From: Nocardia terrae
Lineage (GTDB): Bacteria > Actinomycetota > Actinomycetes > Mycobacteriales > Mycobacteriaceae
Length of the DNA: 64,000 nt
Direction of reading: 5' to 3'
Assembly: GCF_009760405.1 (NCBI RefSeq)
Contig: NZ_WRPP01000007.1
Location: 310,001 to 374,000 of the forward strand
Shown: in pieces, positions 17,288-25,475 of the stretch
Layout: every line of letters starts with the position of its first letter
Position numbering within the stretch: position 1 is the first letter of the stretch
Notes under the pieces: model-generated
What the model was told of the DNA's origin: nothing
Seen by the model: the letters and a program-made list of their open reading frames with translations, nothing else
Database searches by the model: none
Translations under genes and position numbers: made by a program

Positions 17288-18457
17288 TCAGTCCAGGTCC
17301 GCGTAGTCGGGCAGCTCGATGCCGTTGAGGGCGCGGTCGATGAGGTCCATGTCCCACTCGGGCTCGGCGGCGGGCTCGGCGTCCGGGGCCGGGACCTCCT
17401 TGCTGAGTGCGTGCAAGCGGCCGATCTCCTGGTTGGCCTCGACGAACGAACGCATCTTCGCCTCGTAGGCGGCGAACCCGGCTTCCGGATCCCACCCGGC
17501 GGCGGCCAGTTCGCCGGCCAGCAGATACGCGCCGACCAGGGCGAGCCCGGTGCCCTGACCGGACATCGGCGACGAGCTGAACGCCGCGTCCCCGAGCAGC
17601 GCCACCCGCCCGCTCGACCAGCGGTCCATCACCACCTGGGCGACCTGGTCGAGGTAGAAGTCCGGGGTGTCGTCGAGGTGGGCGAGGATGGCCGGGGCCT
17701 GCCAGCCCATACCGGCCATCTGCTCACGCAGCAGGCGCTTCTGGCCTTCGATGTCGCGATAGTCGATATCGACGTCGGGTGAGGCGAAGGAGAACATGGC
17801 CATCGCCTTGGTGGCGTCCCGCAGCGGTCGCAGCCCGGCCGACCGCCCGGACTCCTGGAAGTCGATGAGCCACCGCTCCAGCCCGAATTCGTTGGGCACG
17901 GTGTAGAAGGCCAGCACCAGCCCGAGATGCCGGATGAACTTCTCCCGCGGCCCGAACACCATCTCCCGCAAGGACGAATGCAGCCCATCGGCCCCGATCA
18001 CCAGCTCGAACCGCCGTCGCCCGCCGCTCTCGAACACCACGTCGACGCCGTCCGCGTCCTGACTCAGCTCAGCGATCCGATCCCCGAAGAGGTACTCGAC
18101 CTCCTCGCGAGTGTCCTCGTACAGCACCCGAGACAGGTCCCCGCGCAAAATCTCGATATCCGCGATATACCCGTCACCCCCGTCGTCCTCGACGCTGAAG
18201 GTCTCCAGCACCTTCCCCTCCGAGTCCACGGTGTACGCCCCCGCGGTCTCCGTCCGCTCCGCCCGCACGGCCGCATCCAACCCCATCCGCCGAATGACCT
18301 CTTTCGTCATCCCCCGCGCATCCACCGCCTGCCCACCCGGCCGCAACCCCGGCGCCCGCTCCACCACGGTCACCGCGGCCCCCCACCGCCGCAACCAATG
18401 CGCCACCGCCGGCCCCGCAATACTGGCCCCCACCACCAACACTCGCGTTCCACTCAC
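17288..18457 (-). CDS. FAD-dependent aromatic-ring-type monooxygenase
   Basis: Residues 4-20 (TRVLVVGASIAGPAVAH) form the FAD-binding fold. GADGLHSSLR near residue 160 is the DG motif that contacts FAD and NAD(P)H. GRVALLGDAAFSSSPMSGQGTGLALVGAYLLAGEL is represented by the GD..F.SSPM.GQG signature. This is the class A flavoprotein monooxygenase family (PHBH/TetX/RIF-monooxygenase type), which hydroxylates aromatic or polyketide-like compounds. No neighbouring pathway identifies the substrate. It is 389 residues, with an acidic C-terminal tail. Confidence 0.82.
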   Translation of the reverse strand: MSGTRVLVVGASIAGPAVAHWLRRWGAAVTVVERAPGLRPGGQAVDARGMTKEVIRRMGLDAAVRAERTETAGAYTVDSEGKVLETFSVEDDGGDGYIADIEILRGDLSRVLYEDTREEVEYLFGDRIAELSQDADGVDVVFESGGRRRFELVIGADGLHSSLREMVFGPREKFIRHLGLVLAFYTVPNEFGLERWLIDFQESGRSAGLRPLRDATKAMAMFSFASPDVDIDYRDIEGQKRLLREQMAGMGWQAPAILAHLDDTPDFYLDQVAQVVMDRWSSGRVALLGDAAFSSSPMSGQGTGLALVGAYLLAGELAAAGWDPEAGFAAYEAKMRSFVEANQEIGRLHALSKEVPAPDAEPAAEPEWDMDLIDRALNGIELPDYADLD

Positions 18458-18657
18458 CGCGCCTCCCGTTCGCCCGCCGGACCACCGCCCGGACCGATTC
18501 GTCTACCCTGACCCACCACTATCGGTGCATCCAGAGATGTCGACGCCCAACCCGCCCGAAATTCATCGGTCCGCTCGAGATCACGCCCACGCGGCTCCGC
18601 CGGTGAATCCCGACCTCGACGATCGATGCAACCCTGCGTCACGGAAGCCTGCGGAAA

Positions 18658-19131
18658 CTATTCAGCGGCAACGACTTTGCCGAGATTGTCCAGCTCGTTG
18701 GCGCGGCCGGCAACGATCCGCTGGGTCCATTCCTCGTCATGCATCGGCTCGATGGTCATGGTGACCTGCACGCCGCCGGTTATCGGGGCGATGTCGACCA
18801 CGGTGAGGTGGTCGTAGGCCTCATGGCCGGGAACGAAGTCGATGTGCGAGGTGTAGGCCAGTCGCCGGATCGGCTCGACCTCGGTGAAGGTTTTCCGTGA
18901 TTGTGTCGACAGCGGCATACCCGCGGAGTTCATGAATGCGATCTGCTCGGGGCCTGTGGCGGTCATCGTGTAGACCAGTCCGCCTCCGATCCGTACGTCG
19001 ATCTCATCGACATGCACCTCGAAACCGTCCGGGGCCCACCAGGCGGGGATCCCCTCGGCGGTCGTCCAGAGGGTCCAGATCCGCTCGGCCGATGTCGGGT
19101 AGGTGCGCTCGAGGGTGAGGGTGTCGGTCAT
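18658..19131 (-). CDS. SRPBCC (AHSA1-like) domain protein
   Basis: The 157-residue protein opens with LERTYPTSAERIWTLWTTAEGIPAWWAPDGF, shown here by its start TLERTYPTSAERIW and the WWAP motif, followed by IGGGLVYTM. These are typical of the activator-of-Hsp90-like branch of the START-fold proteins, which bind small hydrophobic ligands. The role is unknown. Such genes often sit next to an ArsR regulator; none is present here. The 200 bases between it and the monooxygenase gene show nothing definite. Confidence 0.75.
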   Translation of the reverse strand: MTDTLTLERTYPTSAERIWTLWTTAEGIPAWWAPDGFEVHVDEIDVRIGGGLVYTMTATGPEQIAFMNSAGMPLSTQSRKTFTEVEPIRRLAYTSHIDFVPGHEAYDHLTVVDIAPITGGVQVTMTIEPMHDEEWTQRIVAGRANELDNLGKVVAAE

Positions 19132-19352
19132 GTCGTACTCCTGTCCACGCGTAACTTTATGATCTTCGACGGCCGCTGGCGCTGAAAATCATCGGCTCGG
19201 TCACCTTGTGTTGTCCACAGTGGAAATGGTCTCCGCATTCTCGGCGCGACCATGCCGCCCGCATTGTCTGGCGTGGTCTGGCCTCGGAACGCCGACCTCG
19301 CTGCATGTGATGCGCTCGGCGGGTTATTCCCGGAATGACTCAGGAGGTCATC

Positions 19353-19559
19353 ATGGGAGCTTTGAACAAACTATTGGGTGCGGTGTTGGGCATCCTCGGA
19401 GCCGTGCTCGGCGCGGTGCTGGGTATCGTGGCGGGACTGGTCTGGCTGGTGGGGATCATCTTGTCCGCCACCATCATCCTGGCGCCCGTCGGTATTCCCG
19501 TCGTGAAGCTCGGCAAGAGTCTGCTCACGATCTCCGGCAACCTGATGCACCTGTCGTAA
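19353..19559 (+). CDS. Small glycine-rich membrane protein
   Basis: An AGGAGG site at 19342-19347 lies five bases before the ATG at 19353, which fixes the start better than the earlier ATG at 19335. The 68-residue product is almost all membrane: LGAVLGILGAVLGAVLGIVAG is a glycine-spaced repeat (GAVLG three times), followed by a second segment ending in IILAPVGIPVVKLG. I do not recognise a named family. The glycine spacing suggests helix packing into an oligomer, which is inference. Confidence 0.65.
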   Translation: MGALNKLLGAVLGILGAVLGAVLGIVAGLVWLVGIILSATIILAPVGIPVVKLGKSLLTISGNLMHLS

Positions 19560-19598
19560 GCGCAACCTGCACGCCGAGTGGAGATTTGCGGAAACTGG

Positions 19599-19655
19599 CG
19601 ACCGGTTGGGGCGGAAGATCAAGTGGTGGTGTCGATCTGAGGTCGGCAGCGTTCT
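19599..19655 (+). repeat. Dispersed intergenic repeat, partial copy R0
   Basis: Contains GGAAGATCAAGTGG and GGTGT..ATCTGAGGTCGGC, shared with the copy at 32455-32530. It overlaps the last codons of the desaturase gene on the other strand, so this copy supplies that protein's C-terminus. Confidence 0.45.
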
Positions 19656-20533
19656 TTGCCGCCGGGTTCCGTCTTGGCCGCGGACAATCCGGCCGAGGTG
19701 GTGGGCGGGCCGAAGACGGCGCGCAGGACGGGGCGGGCGCCGCGGGCCCCGCTGATGTCGGTGAGCATGGCCAGCAATTCGTGGAAGTTGGTTTTGATCG
19801 GGTTGAACGTGTTGATGTTCTTGGTGAGGCCGTAGGTGACGGGCGCGGATTCGTGGGCGTAGGTGCCGAACAGGCGGTCCCAGATGATCAGGATTCCGCC
19901 GTAGTTCTTGTCCAGGTAAGGGTTGTCGGCGCCGTGATGGACCCGATGGTGGGAGGGGGAGTTGAAGACGTATTCGACGGGCGCGGGGAGGAAGCCGACG
20001 CGTTGGGTGTGCAAGGGCCACTGGAACATCGAGGTGACCACCAGAGCGAACATGATGATCAGCGGGGGGACGCCGATCAGGGCGGCGGGGATGTAGGCCG
20101 CGTTGTAGAGGAAGGTCGCGAACGGCATCAGCGCGGGCATTCGCAGGGCCGTCGACATATTGAACTGCTCGCTGGAATGGTGCACGCTGTGCGCGGTCCA
20201 GAGGATGCGGATGCGGTGTTCGGCGCGGTGGCCCCAGTAGTAGCAGAAATCGGTGGCCAGCATGCCGATCACCCAGGTCCACCAGCGGTCGACGGGGAGG
20301 TGGAACGGGGTCAGCGCGGCGGTCACCAGGAGGAAGGAGAACGGGACGAACAGGTTCTCCAGTGGCACGGTCGCTTTGCTGATCAGGCCGATTACCAAGC
20401 TGTTCGCGGTATCCGGAGCATAGAACCCACGCTTCCGATCCCCGTCCGCGCTGCGCCGCCAGGCCGCCCATTCGACGGTCATGGCCAGCAGGTTCACGGG
20501 CACCGCGAAGAGGAGGATACGACTGAAATCCAC
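19619..20533 (-). CDS. Sterol desaturase / fatty acid hydroxylase family membrane protein, second copy
   Basis: The protein has the same layout as the product of 8312-9193: hydrophobic N-terminal helices, the boxes HRAEHR, HSVHHSS and HHRVHHG, and the block NYGGILIIWDRLFG. These histidines bind two irons for O2-dependent lipid hydroxylation or desaturation. It is 304 residues from the ATG at 20533. The C-terminal 15 residues (KERCRPQIDTTT region) are unlike the paralogue and are encoded in a dispersed repeat, so the end may have been replaced. Substrate unknown. Confidence 0.84.
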   Translation of the reverse strand: MDFSRILLFAVPVNLLAMTVEWAAWRRSADGDRKRGFYAPDTANSLVIGLISKATVPLENLFVPFSFLLVTAALTPFHLPVDRWWTWVIGMLATDFCYYWGHRAEHRIRILWTAHSVHHSSEQFNMSTALRMPALMPFATFLYNAAYIPAALIGVPPLIIMFALVVTSMFQWPLHTQRVGFLPAPVEYVFNSPSHHRVHHGADNPYLDKNYGGILIIWDRLFGTYAHESAPVTYGLTKNINTFNPIKTNFHELLAMLTDISGARGARPVLRAVFGPPTTSAGLSAAKTEPGGKERCRPQIDTTT

Positions 20534-20577
20534 CGTGAGTCTTAGTCCGAATTCATCTGACAGCGTTGGGAATTCGA

Positions 20578-20823
20578 CTATTGGACGCCGGACCCATGAC
20601 CCGTGGGATATCCAAGCCCGAGGATGGCTTCGAGGATGGAGATCAAGGATCCGACCCCGCTCTGCGCCGACCCCGTGGCCTGGTCGGACGAGCCGGTCGC
20701 GGCGACGGGCTGCGGAGCGGCCGGCACGGCGTGCGCCACACCCTTGGCAGCGGCCAATCCGGTGAGAAGCGCTGCGACAGCGAGTGTTCCACGGAACTTG
20801 GTTCTGGCATCGACTGTGGACAC
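20578..20823 (-). CDS. Small secreted protein, unknown function
   Basis: The GTG at 20823 is preceded by AAAGGAG at a good distance. The 81-residue product has a basic start (STVDARTKFR), a hydrophobic core (GTLAVAALLTGLAAAK) and AHA cleavage near residue 32. The short mature part is rich in Ala, Gly and Ser, with a hydrophobic tail (SLISILEAILGLGYP). I know no family for it. It is probably exported by Sec. Confidence 0.6.
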   Translation of the reverse strand: MSTVDARTKFRGTLAVAALLTGLAAAKGVAHAVPAAPQPVAATGSSDQATGSAQSGVGSLISILEAILGLGYPTGHGSGVQ

Positions 20824-21163
20824 TCGAGGCTCCTTTGGTGGCGGGTGGTGCGAGGTCTCGAGGCTAACAACTCTGAACTACGTCTGTTTCAGATCGTCTG
20901 CCCACAATTCCTGGGGCGCCGGATTCCCACGCCAGGAACCGGATCGGCGCGCTCCCGCCCGGGGCGCCGAGTGGTGGAATGCACGTGCCGAAGCCGGATC
21001 CTCCGCCACTGATCGAGGTAGCCGCACTGATGCCCGAACCATCAACACCGGCCGCTGCTCATACTGACCGAAACAGCCACCGCAGTCGACGCCGCCGGAA
21101 CCTGGTGCGCCGCAGAACGTCCCCTACTGCCGATGAGCGCGACCTCGCCAGCGCGCTGGGCGC
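20824..21163. other. Intergenic region without a recognisable gene
   Basis: Short frames here are Arg/Pro-rich and lack ribosome sites. The first 15 bases hold the ribosome site of the small secreted protein gene. I see no repeat or hairpin of note in the rest. Confidence 0.5.
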
Positions 21164-21811
21164 CTAGAGGTAGGGGTTGTTCAGGATGGTCCTCGGCGTC
21201 GTCTGCCGCAGTAGCTGCAAATGCACCGCAGCATCAACGATTTCGACACGCTCCGGCATCATTGCCCCACCCAGCCCGATCGCGGGAACGAATCCGTACA
21301 TCGTGTCCGGCCCAACCGGCCCCAAGCGTTTCAGCACCCGCTTGAACAGCGGTTTGTCATCATCTGCGTCGAGATCGAGCGCGTCATCGTAGGCATCTGC
21401 CACCAACGACGACAGAATCTGCACGTCGCGGTCGAACGGCTCTTCCATGTCCGCGGAGTTGTCGAAAGGCGATATCCAGCCGTACCACGGCCTGATCGTC
21501 AGACTCATTCCGGTGCGCTGACCCCACAGCGACATCGCACCGAACGCGGAGCGGCTCACCGCGATCCACGTGTCCGTGCGGAACGGTAGGTCCAAGTCAT
21601 CGGTCCAAGCATCAACGACCGGCTGCCACTGTTCCGGGTCACAGAGCCACAACAGCCCATGACGAAACCCCGCGAACCCCAGCTCGCGCCAGAGATCGAG
21701 CAGATAACCAGGAACGCGCTCCCCGTACTGCTCGAACCGCTCCGCCGGAACAGCGGTCGTCGTGGTCGGGCGTCCCCACGTCTCGGTGACCTCTGTGATC
21801 GGAAAAGACAC
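21164..21811 (-). CDS. GAD-like / DUF1851 (Tdi1-type) immunity-like protein
   Basis: The N-terminal half (YLLDLWRELGFAGFRHG, then LCDPEQW and VVDAW) matches the GAD-like domain. The centre (AFGAMSLWGQRTGMSLTI) matches the DUF1851/Tdi1 domain, where a 'FG...W....G..L' pattern is typical. In other bacteria these domains occur in immunity proteins for secreted toxins; no toxin gene is visible here. The GTG at 21811 is favoured over the TTG just before it because GAGG lies six bases upstream. It is 215 residues, soluble. A related C-terminal pattern appears in the protein of 23509-24042. Confidence 0.68.
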   Translation of the reverse strand: MSFPITEVTETWGRPTTTTAVPAERFEQYGERVPGYLLDLWRELGFAGFRHGLLWLCDPEQWQPVVDAWTDDLDLPFRTDTWIAVSRSAFGAMSLWGQRTGMSLTIRPWYGWISPFDNSADMEEPFDRDVQILSSLVADAYDDALDLDADDDKPLFKRVLKRLGPVGPDTMYGFVPAIGLGGAMMPERVEIVDAAVHLQLLRQTTPRTILNNPYL

Positions 21812-21923
21812 CAACTACCTCGCATCACCTGGCATTCAGTTCTGCCGAACAAGGCAGCGCCCCAATGTAACCCGAACAGCCAAGTAGCTCTGTACCCGCT
21901 GCTGACTGCACTCGCCTGCTCCA

Positions 21924-21960
21924 ACATCCTGCCGCTGATCGCTCGGTTCGAAGCGGCCAT
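21924..21960 (+). repeat. Dispersed intergenic repeat, copy R1
   Basis: ACATCCTGCCGCTGATCGC followed by GGTTCGAAGCGGCCA. It shares the first two blocks of the family; its first block is of the CTGCCGCTG subtype, as in copy R3. Confidence 0.55.
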
Positions 21961-21993
21961 GTAGCCGGGCGATATCCTCGATAAGACATGGAC

Positions 21994-22428
21994 TCAGAGG
22001 TCATCTGCGCTGCTCGCCCGAATACTGACGACAGCACCGACCGCGCGAAGCGGGCGTGCAAGAGACTCCATCTCCACCAAAGTCCCTCGAAGTCCAATGC
22101 GCAGAAGGTCATCGGCCATGGCCCGCGCTTGCGACAGCGAGAGTGACCGGACCTGGCGCAGCACGCGCATCACCACGGCTGGCGAGGCGCTCCCGGCCAT
22201 GAGGTCGAGCATGCTGGGGCCGTTGGCCGCAAGAATCGCCGCGCGAACACTCGCCGGTGGCGCCTCGAAATCACACTCGTACCACTCATTTCCGCAGTTC
22301 GGGCAGGTTCCGTGAAGGTCCCACTGATGCCTCCCGCCCGTGAGAACCTCGACCACGGTGGCATCGGCCGGTGCTCCACACTTGATGCAGTTCTTCGTGT
22401 AGGGAGCAGACTCGACCATGGTGTCCAT
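21994..22428 (-). CDS. Zinc-ribbon protein with L7/L12-like C-terminal segment, unknown function
   Basis: The 144-residue protein has two Cys pairs, CIKCG near residue 14 and CPNCG near residue 43, forming a probable zinc ribbon. The C-terminal half (VLRQVRSLSLSQARAMADDL, then GTLVEMESLARPLRAVGAVV) is helical and resembles the ribosomal protein L7/L12 C-terminal fold seen in several actinobacterial orphans. The start could also be the ATG nine bases further in. No function is known to me. It lies between two repeat copies. Confidence 0.6.
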   Translation of the reverse strand: MDTMVESAPYTKNCIKCGAPADATVVEVLTGGRHQWDLHGTCPNCGNEWYECDFEAPPASVRAAILAANGPSMLDLMAGSASPAVVMRVLRQVRSLSLSQARAMADDLLRIGLRGTLVEMESLARPLRAVGAVVSIRASSADDL

Positions 22429-22463
22429 GTGCCGAAACTAGATCGGGAACCGATCAGACGCCA

Positions 22464-22528
22464 ACATCCGGAAATGCCGCATCCCGCGCGGTTCGGAACG
22501 GCCAGTACCGGGCCTCGGAAGATCAACG
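22464..22528 (+). repeat. Dispersed intergenic repeat, copy R2 (near consensus)
   Basis: All three blocks are present: ACATCCGGAAATGCCGCAT, then CGCGCGGTTCGGAACGGCC, then GGAAGATCAACG. The distance from GGAAATG to GGAAGATC is 47 bases, the same as in copy R7. Confidence 0.7.
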
Positions 22529-22636
22529 TGCAGTGGGTTATCCAGCCACTCCACGGCGAACCTTGTGCTTGGCCGTGAGGTGACGAACCGGCAGCTCCGC
22601 ACAGTGGACCGCCGTCATGGCATTAACGTTGGGCCC

Positions 22637-23158
22637 ATGATCGTTTGGCTTAATGGCACCCACGGCGCTGGCAAGACAACGACCAGTGCATTTGTGCAGC
22701 AACTGATCCCGGACTCGCGGGTGTTCGACGCGGAGAAGGTCGGCGAAACGCTGATGGACATCACGCCGGGGCTGCCCGAGACAGACAACTTCCAGCATTG
22801 GCCGCCGTGGAGGCCGCTTGTGGTCGAGACTGCCCGCCGCATACTCGACTACACCGGCGGCATCCTGGTGATGCCGATGACGGTCCTGGTCGAGCAGTAC
22901 TGGCGCGAGATCAGCACGGGCCTGGCCCAATACTCGATCCCGGTAAGGCATTTCGTCCTCCACGCCGACCAGGACACCCTCCGCGGACGCATCGAGGGGG
23001 ACACCCTTCTCGGCCCCTCTGCGTTCCGGCTCAAATATCTGGAGCCGTACGCCGAGGCAGCCCGCACGTGGCTACATCGTGAGGCCGAGGTCGTCGACAC
23101 CTCACACCTCACACCTGCCCAGGCGGCATGCCGGATCGCCGAGGCTGTCAAGGGTTGA
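22637..23158 (+). CDS. P-loop NTPase/kinase, TmrB-like
   Basis: The protein begins MIVWLNGTHGAGKTTT, a Walker A motif at residues 7-15 with the MI.WLNG start typical of TmrB-like proteins. Downstream are FDAEKVGETL, a PMTV strand and RH..LHAD, followed by RGRIEGD, probably the lid arginines. TmrB gives tunicamycin resistance in Bacillus; relatives include antibiotic phosphotransferases, so a small-molecule kinase is a fair guess. The ATG at 22637 is used because the family starts there; no ribosome site is seen, so a leaderless message is possible. It is 173 residues. Confidence 0.7.
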   Translation: MIVWLNGTHGAGKTTTSAFVQQLIPDSRVFDAEKVGETLMDITPGLPETDNFQHWPPWRPLVVETARRILDYTGGILVMPMTVLVEQYWREISTGLAQYSIPVRHFVLHADQDTLRGRIEGDTLLGPSAFRLKYLEPYAEAARTWLHREAEVVDTSHLTPAQAACRIAEAVKG

Positions 23159-23191
23159 GACCTTCGCGTCCTCCTGCCCCCGCAGGCAGCG

Positions 23192-23392
23192 ATGCTCGGT
23201 GTCGGCGCGATCGTCAAGCGGCCCATAGTGATCACCGAAAACGGAGACGAGTTCATCGGGATCCGCTCCATGGCTTCTCTCCCGCTGACCTATGACCGTC
23301 GATTCATCAGCAGACCGGACGCAGATCTCTTCATGGCCGACATCAAACATCGGCTTGAGCAAGCTGCGTTCGAGGCAGACCTGGGTCTGTAG
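23192..23392 (+). CDS. Hypothetical small protein
   Basis: The 66-residue frame has natural-looking composition (IVITENGDEFIGIRSMASL, then FISRPDADLFMADIKHRLE) but no ribosome site and no family I recognise. The opposite strand also has an open frame of 86 residues, which looks less protein-like. It starts 33 bases after the TmrB-like gene. It could be a remnant of a longer gene. Confidence 0.35.
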   Translation: MLGVGAIVKRPIVITENGDEFIGIRSMASLPLTYDRRFISRPDADLFMADIKHRLEQAAFEADLGL

Positions 23393-23432
23393 CAGCGGAT
23401 ATCAGCGACACCGGTGGCTCAGCCGAACGCAG

Positions 23433-23490
23433 TATTCTGCCGCTGGTCGCGCTGTTCGAAGCGGCCAGATGAGTTCGTGAAAGATCGACG
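23433..23490 (+). repeat. Dispersed intergenic repeat, copy R3
   Basis: TTCTGCCGCTGGTCGCGCTG then GTTCGAAGCGGCCAG and AAAGATCGACG. The first block matches copy R1; the third block is changed at one or two bases. Confidence 0.55.
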
Positions 23491-23508
23491 GGCGGAGCCG
23501 GTTCGGGT

Positions 23509-24042
23509 TCAGGGCTGAAAGAAATCCGCAGGTAATCGATCGCCCGGCTTCAAGCCCAGCTGTTGCATCTTCCACCTCAACTTGGCCGCCAGCCCTACAT
23601 GTACCTGCACAGACATGGGGCGGCTACTCAGCTCACCGTCGCCGCCGAGAAACGCATACCGCCTGGGCGAGACACATGTGCCCGGCGCAAGCTCTGCGGC
23701 ATCGTGATCGGCACGCCACCGTTCGAACTCGGTGGCACCGACCGCCTTTGCTATCTGCCCGGTGTGTACCGCGGCCATCAGCTTCCCGAACGTGGTCAAC
23801 GATTCGCATCGCATGGAGGAGGCGTCGAACATCTCGACCACGGCATCGGCTGCGCTGCTGGATTCACGATCGGGCAGCAGGTACTGCACTCCCCGCCAGT
23901 CACCCGCGAAGCAGTAGATCTCGGGTCGGCCCAGGATGCTCGCGATCAGCGCGGACATACTCTCCTCGAGAGCCTTGTCGTAGACCTGAAACGCCCCACC
24001 GTGAACTGATACGAAGGCGTCTGCGGGCCGATCGTCGGTCAT
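23509..24042 (-). CDS. DUF1851/SMI1-type immunity-like protein
   Basis: A GGAGG site lies just before the ATG at 24042. The 177-residue soluble protein contains FAGDWRGVQYLL and, near the end, RRYAFLGGDGELSSRPMSV followed by a helix and GLKPGDRLP. The 'FLGG....N' turn with a final 'lp.G' is the pattern I associate with the C-terminal part of Tdi1/SMI1-like immunity proteins. No toxin gene is adjacent. The assignment is by pattern only. Confidence 0.55.
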   Translation of the reverse strand: MTDDRPADAFVSVHGGAFQVYDKALEESMSALIASILGRPEIYCFAGDWRGVQYLLPDRESSSAADAVVEMFDASSMRCESLTTFGKLMAAVHTGQIAKAVGATEFERWRADHDAAELAPGTCVSPRRYAFLGGDGELSSRPMSVQVHVGLAAKLRWKMQQLGLKPGDRLPADFFQP

Positions 24043-24142
24043 GGTGTCCTCCGCTTGCTCCAGCGGTTATGTGTTCCGATCACCGTGGAGGGTTCGCGTG
24101 CTGGTTCTCGGAGTGCAACGCTCAGATCTGGCGACAAAAGCC

Positions 24143-24222
24143 GCATCCGGAAATGCCGCATGGCGCGCTGACCGGACCGGTCAGCGCAGGCGGGGCGAAG
24201 GCAGACGGGCCGAGAGATCGAT
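24143..24222 (+). repeat. Dispersed intergenic repeat, copy R4
   Basis: GCATCCGGAAATGCCGCATGG, here split as ATCCGGAAATGCCGCAT plus GG, then GCGCGCTGACCGGACCGGTC and later GAGAGATCGATG. The middle block is of the CTGACCG subtype also seen in copy R8. About 16 extra bases separate the blocks relative to R2. Confidence 0.55.
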
Positions 24223-24335
24223 GCTCGGGGCTTACGCCATTGATCTCGGACACCTGCTGTTCTAGCTCGCCGGCCGCTGTATCCAGCCGATTGAACGGGG
24301 CCTCGGTGCATGCAAGGCGTTTGGGGGCTTTCGAG

Positions 24336-24689
24336 TTACTCGCCTTTCGGATTCGCCCGGACGCGTTGCAACGCCGTCAACAGCCCGATGCGCCCACGCA
24401 GTCGGTGACACCATGATTCACAGTCGGGTGCGCCGCAGTGGCCGTCTATGAGTTCCTGCGCCCGAGCGATGCCGGCGGCGAGCTGCTCGTCGGTGTGGCG
24501 CACCGAGGGAGCAAAGGCTCGTTCTGCCACCAGAGCGTTGTACGCCCTCTCCACCTCGGCGAGAACGTCGTCGTCGCCGAAATTGACACCCGTAATGGCA
24601 CCCATCGAGAAATTGGCGTCAAGCCCTTGTCTCAGACTCGAATAGTGTTCCTCCCACCGGGGTTCGTCGGGGTCGAGGTCGTCCAGCAT
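24336..24689 (-). CDS. Hypothetical protein
   Basis: An acidic soluble protein of 117 residues from the ATG at 24689 (MLDDLDPDEPRWEEHY); a TTG at 24701 is an alternative start. Composition is natural, with a helical middle (VLAEVERAYNALVAERAF) and two Cys near the end (CGAPDCESWCHRL). I recognise no family. The 293 bases between it and the previous gene hold repeat R4 only. Confidence 0.5.
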   Translation of the reverse strand: MLDDLDPDEPRWEEHYSSLRQGLDANFSMGAITGVNFGDDDVLAEVERAYNALVAERAFAPSVRHTDEQLAAGIARAQELIDGHCGAPDCESWCHRLRGRIGLLTALQRVRANPKGE

Positions 24690-24701
24690 GTACTTCGTCA
24701 A

Positions 24702-25010
24702 TGCGACACTGGCGACCAGTCACGCGCGGTCGGGGAACGTGCTCATGACGCCCGACGTTACCGGCGCACAACGGGTTTCACCCCTCGGACGACAATCGTC
24801 GAGTGTCCACCCTGCGAAGGCACTGAACTGCCGATGACATCGCATGAGTCTGCCCCTCGATCGGGCGTACATCTGAGGGCAAGCAGCACGCCTGCCAGCA
24901 GCATTCGGATTGCTCCGTGAAAGATGTTCTTGCAGAGTAAAATTCATCTAGCCAGCATGCTGGTGAGGCTTGGGCCGGAATCTGATGTCACGTCAGTTGA
25001 GGAGATTCAG
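24702..25010. other. Intergenic region upstream of the DUF4399 gene
   Basis: No gene is supported in these 309 bases. The right end carries a 12-base palindrome and a GAGGAG ribosome site for the next gene. Confidence 0.5.
24952..24963. promoter_or_regulatory. 12-base perfect palindrome, possible operator
   Basis: CCAGCATGCTGG is a perfect palindrome 47 bases before the ATG at 25011. Its position fits an operator or promoter-proximal site. No regulator is adjacent. Confidence 0.35.
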
Positions 25011-25346
25011 ATGGACGCGCGCGTGTATATCATCGAACCGGCCGACGGTGCCACGGTCGCCAGCCCAGTGTCCGTGAAGTTCGGGCTCGAGGGCATGCAG
25101 CTCAGGCCAGCCGGTGACATGACGCCCGACTCCGGACATTTTCACCTCATCATCGACGGCAAACCGGTCCCCAGGGGGGACGTCATCCCGACGACCGAAT
25201 CTTCACCGGATTTCGGGAAAATGCAGACCACGACCGAAATCCAGCTCGGTCAGGGTCAGCACACTCTGACCCTGCAGTTCGGCGACGGTGCCCACCGCTC
25301 GTTCGGACCCGAACTGAGCAACACCATCTCCGTCAGAGTGCAGTAG
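25011..25346 (+). CDS. DUF4399 domain protein
   Basis: The protein matches the DUF4399 pattern: VYIIEPADGATVASPVSVKF, then GHFHLIIDG, DFGKMQT.TE and GQHTLTLQFGD. The family has an Ig-like beta fold and is usually exported in proteobacteria, but here no signal peptide precedes the domain. The start at 25011 is fixed by GAGGAG six bases upstream; it gives 111 residues, just the domain. So this copy appears cytoplasmic or exported by another route. Function unknown. Confidence 0.75.
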   Translation: MDARVYIIEPADGATVASPVSVKFGLEGMQLRPAGDMTPDSGHFHLIIDGKPVPRGDVIPTTESSPDFGKMQTTTEIQLGQGQHTLTLQFGDGAHRSFGPELSNTISVRVQ

Positions 25347-25376
25347 CTCTGTCCGCAGCGACCAGCGCGGCGTAGC

Positions 25377-25475
25377 GGAAGACCAACGCCCCGAAAGGGC
25401 ATCTCGGGGCGTTCGCACGCCCGGAACATCCGCAAATGCCGCATACCGGTCGCGCCTGACCGAGCTCGGTCGGGG
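25377..25475 (+). repeat. Dispersed intergenic repeat, copy R5, with hairpin
   Basis: GGAAGACCAACG runs into the hairpin at 25385-25413 and is followed by ACATCCGCAAATGCCGCAT and GCGCCTGACCG. The order block 3 - hairpin - block 1 is shared with copy R6. Confidence 0.6.
25385..25413 (+). terminator. Terminator-like hairpin after the DUF4399 gene
   Basis: AACGCCCCGA (25385-25394) pairs perfectly with TCGGGGCGTT (25404-25413) across nine bases. It lies 39 bases after the DUF4399 stop and is part of repeat copy R5. Confidence 0.65.
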
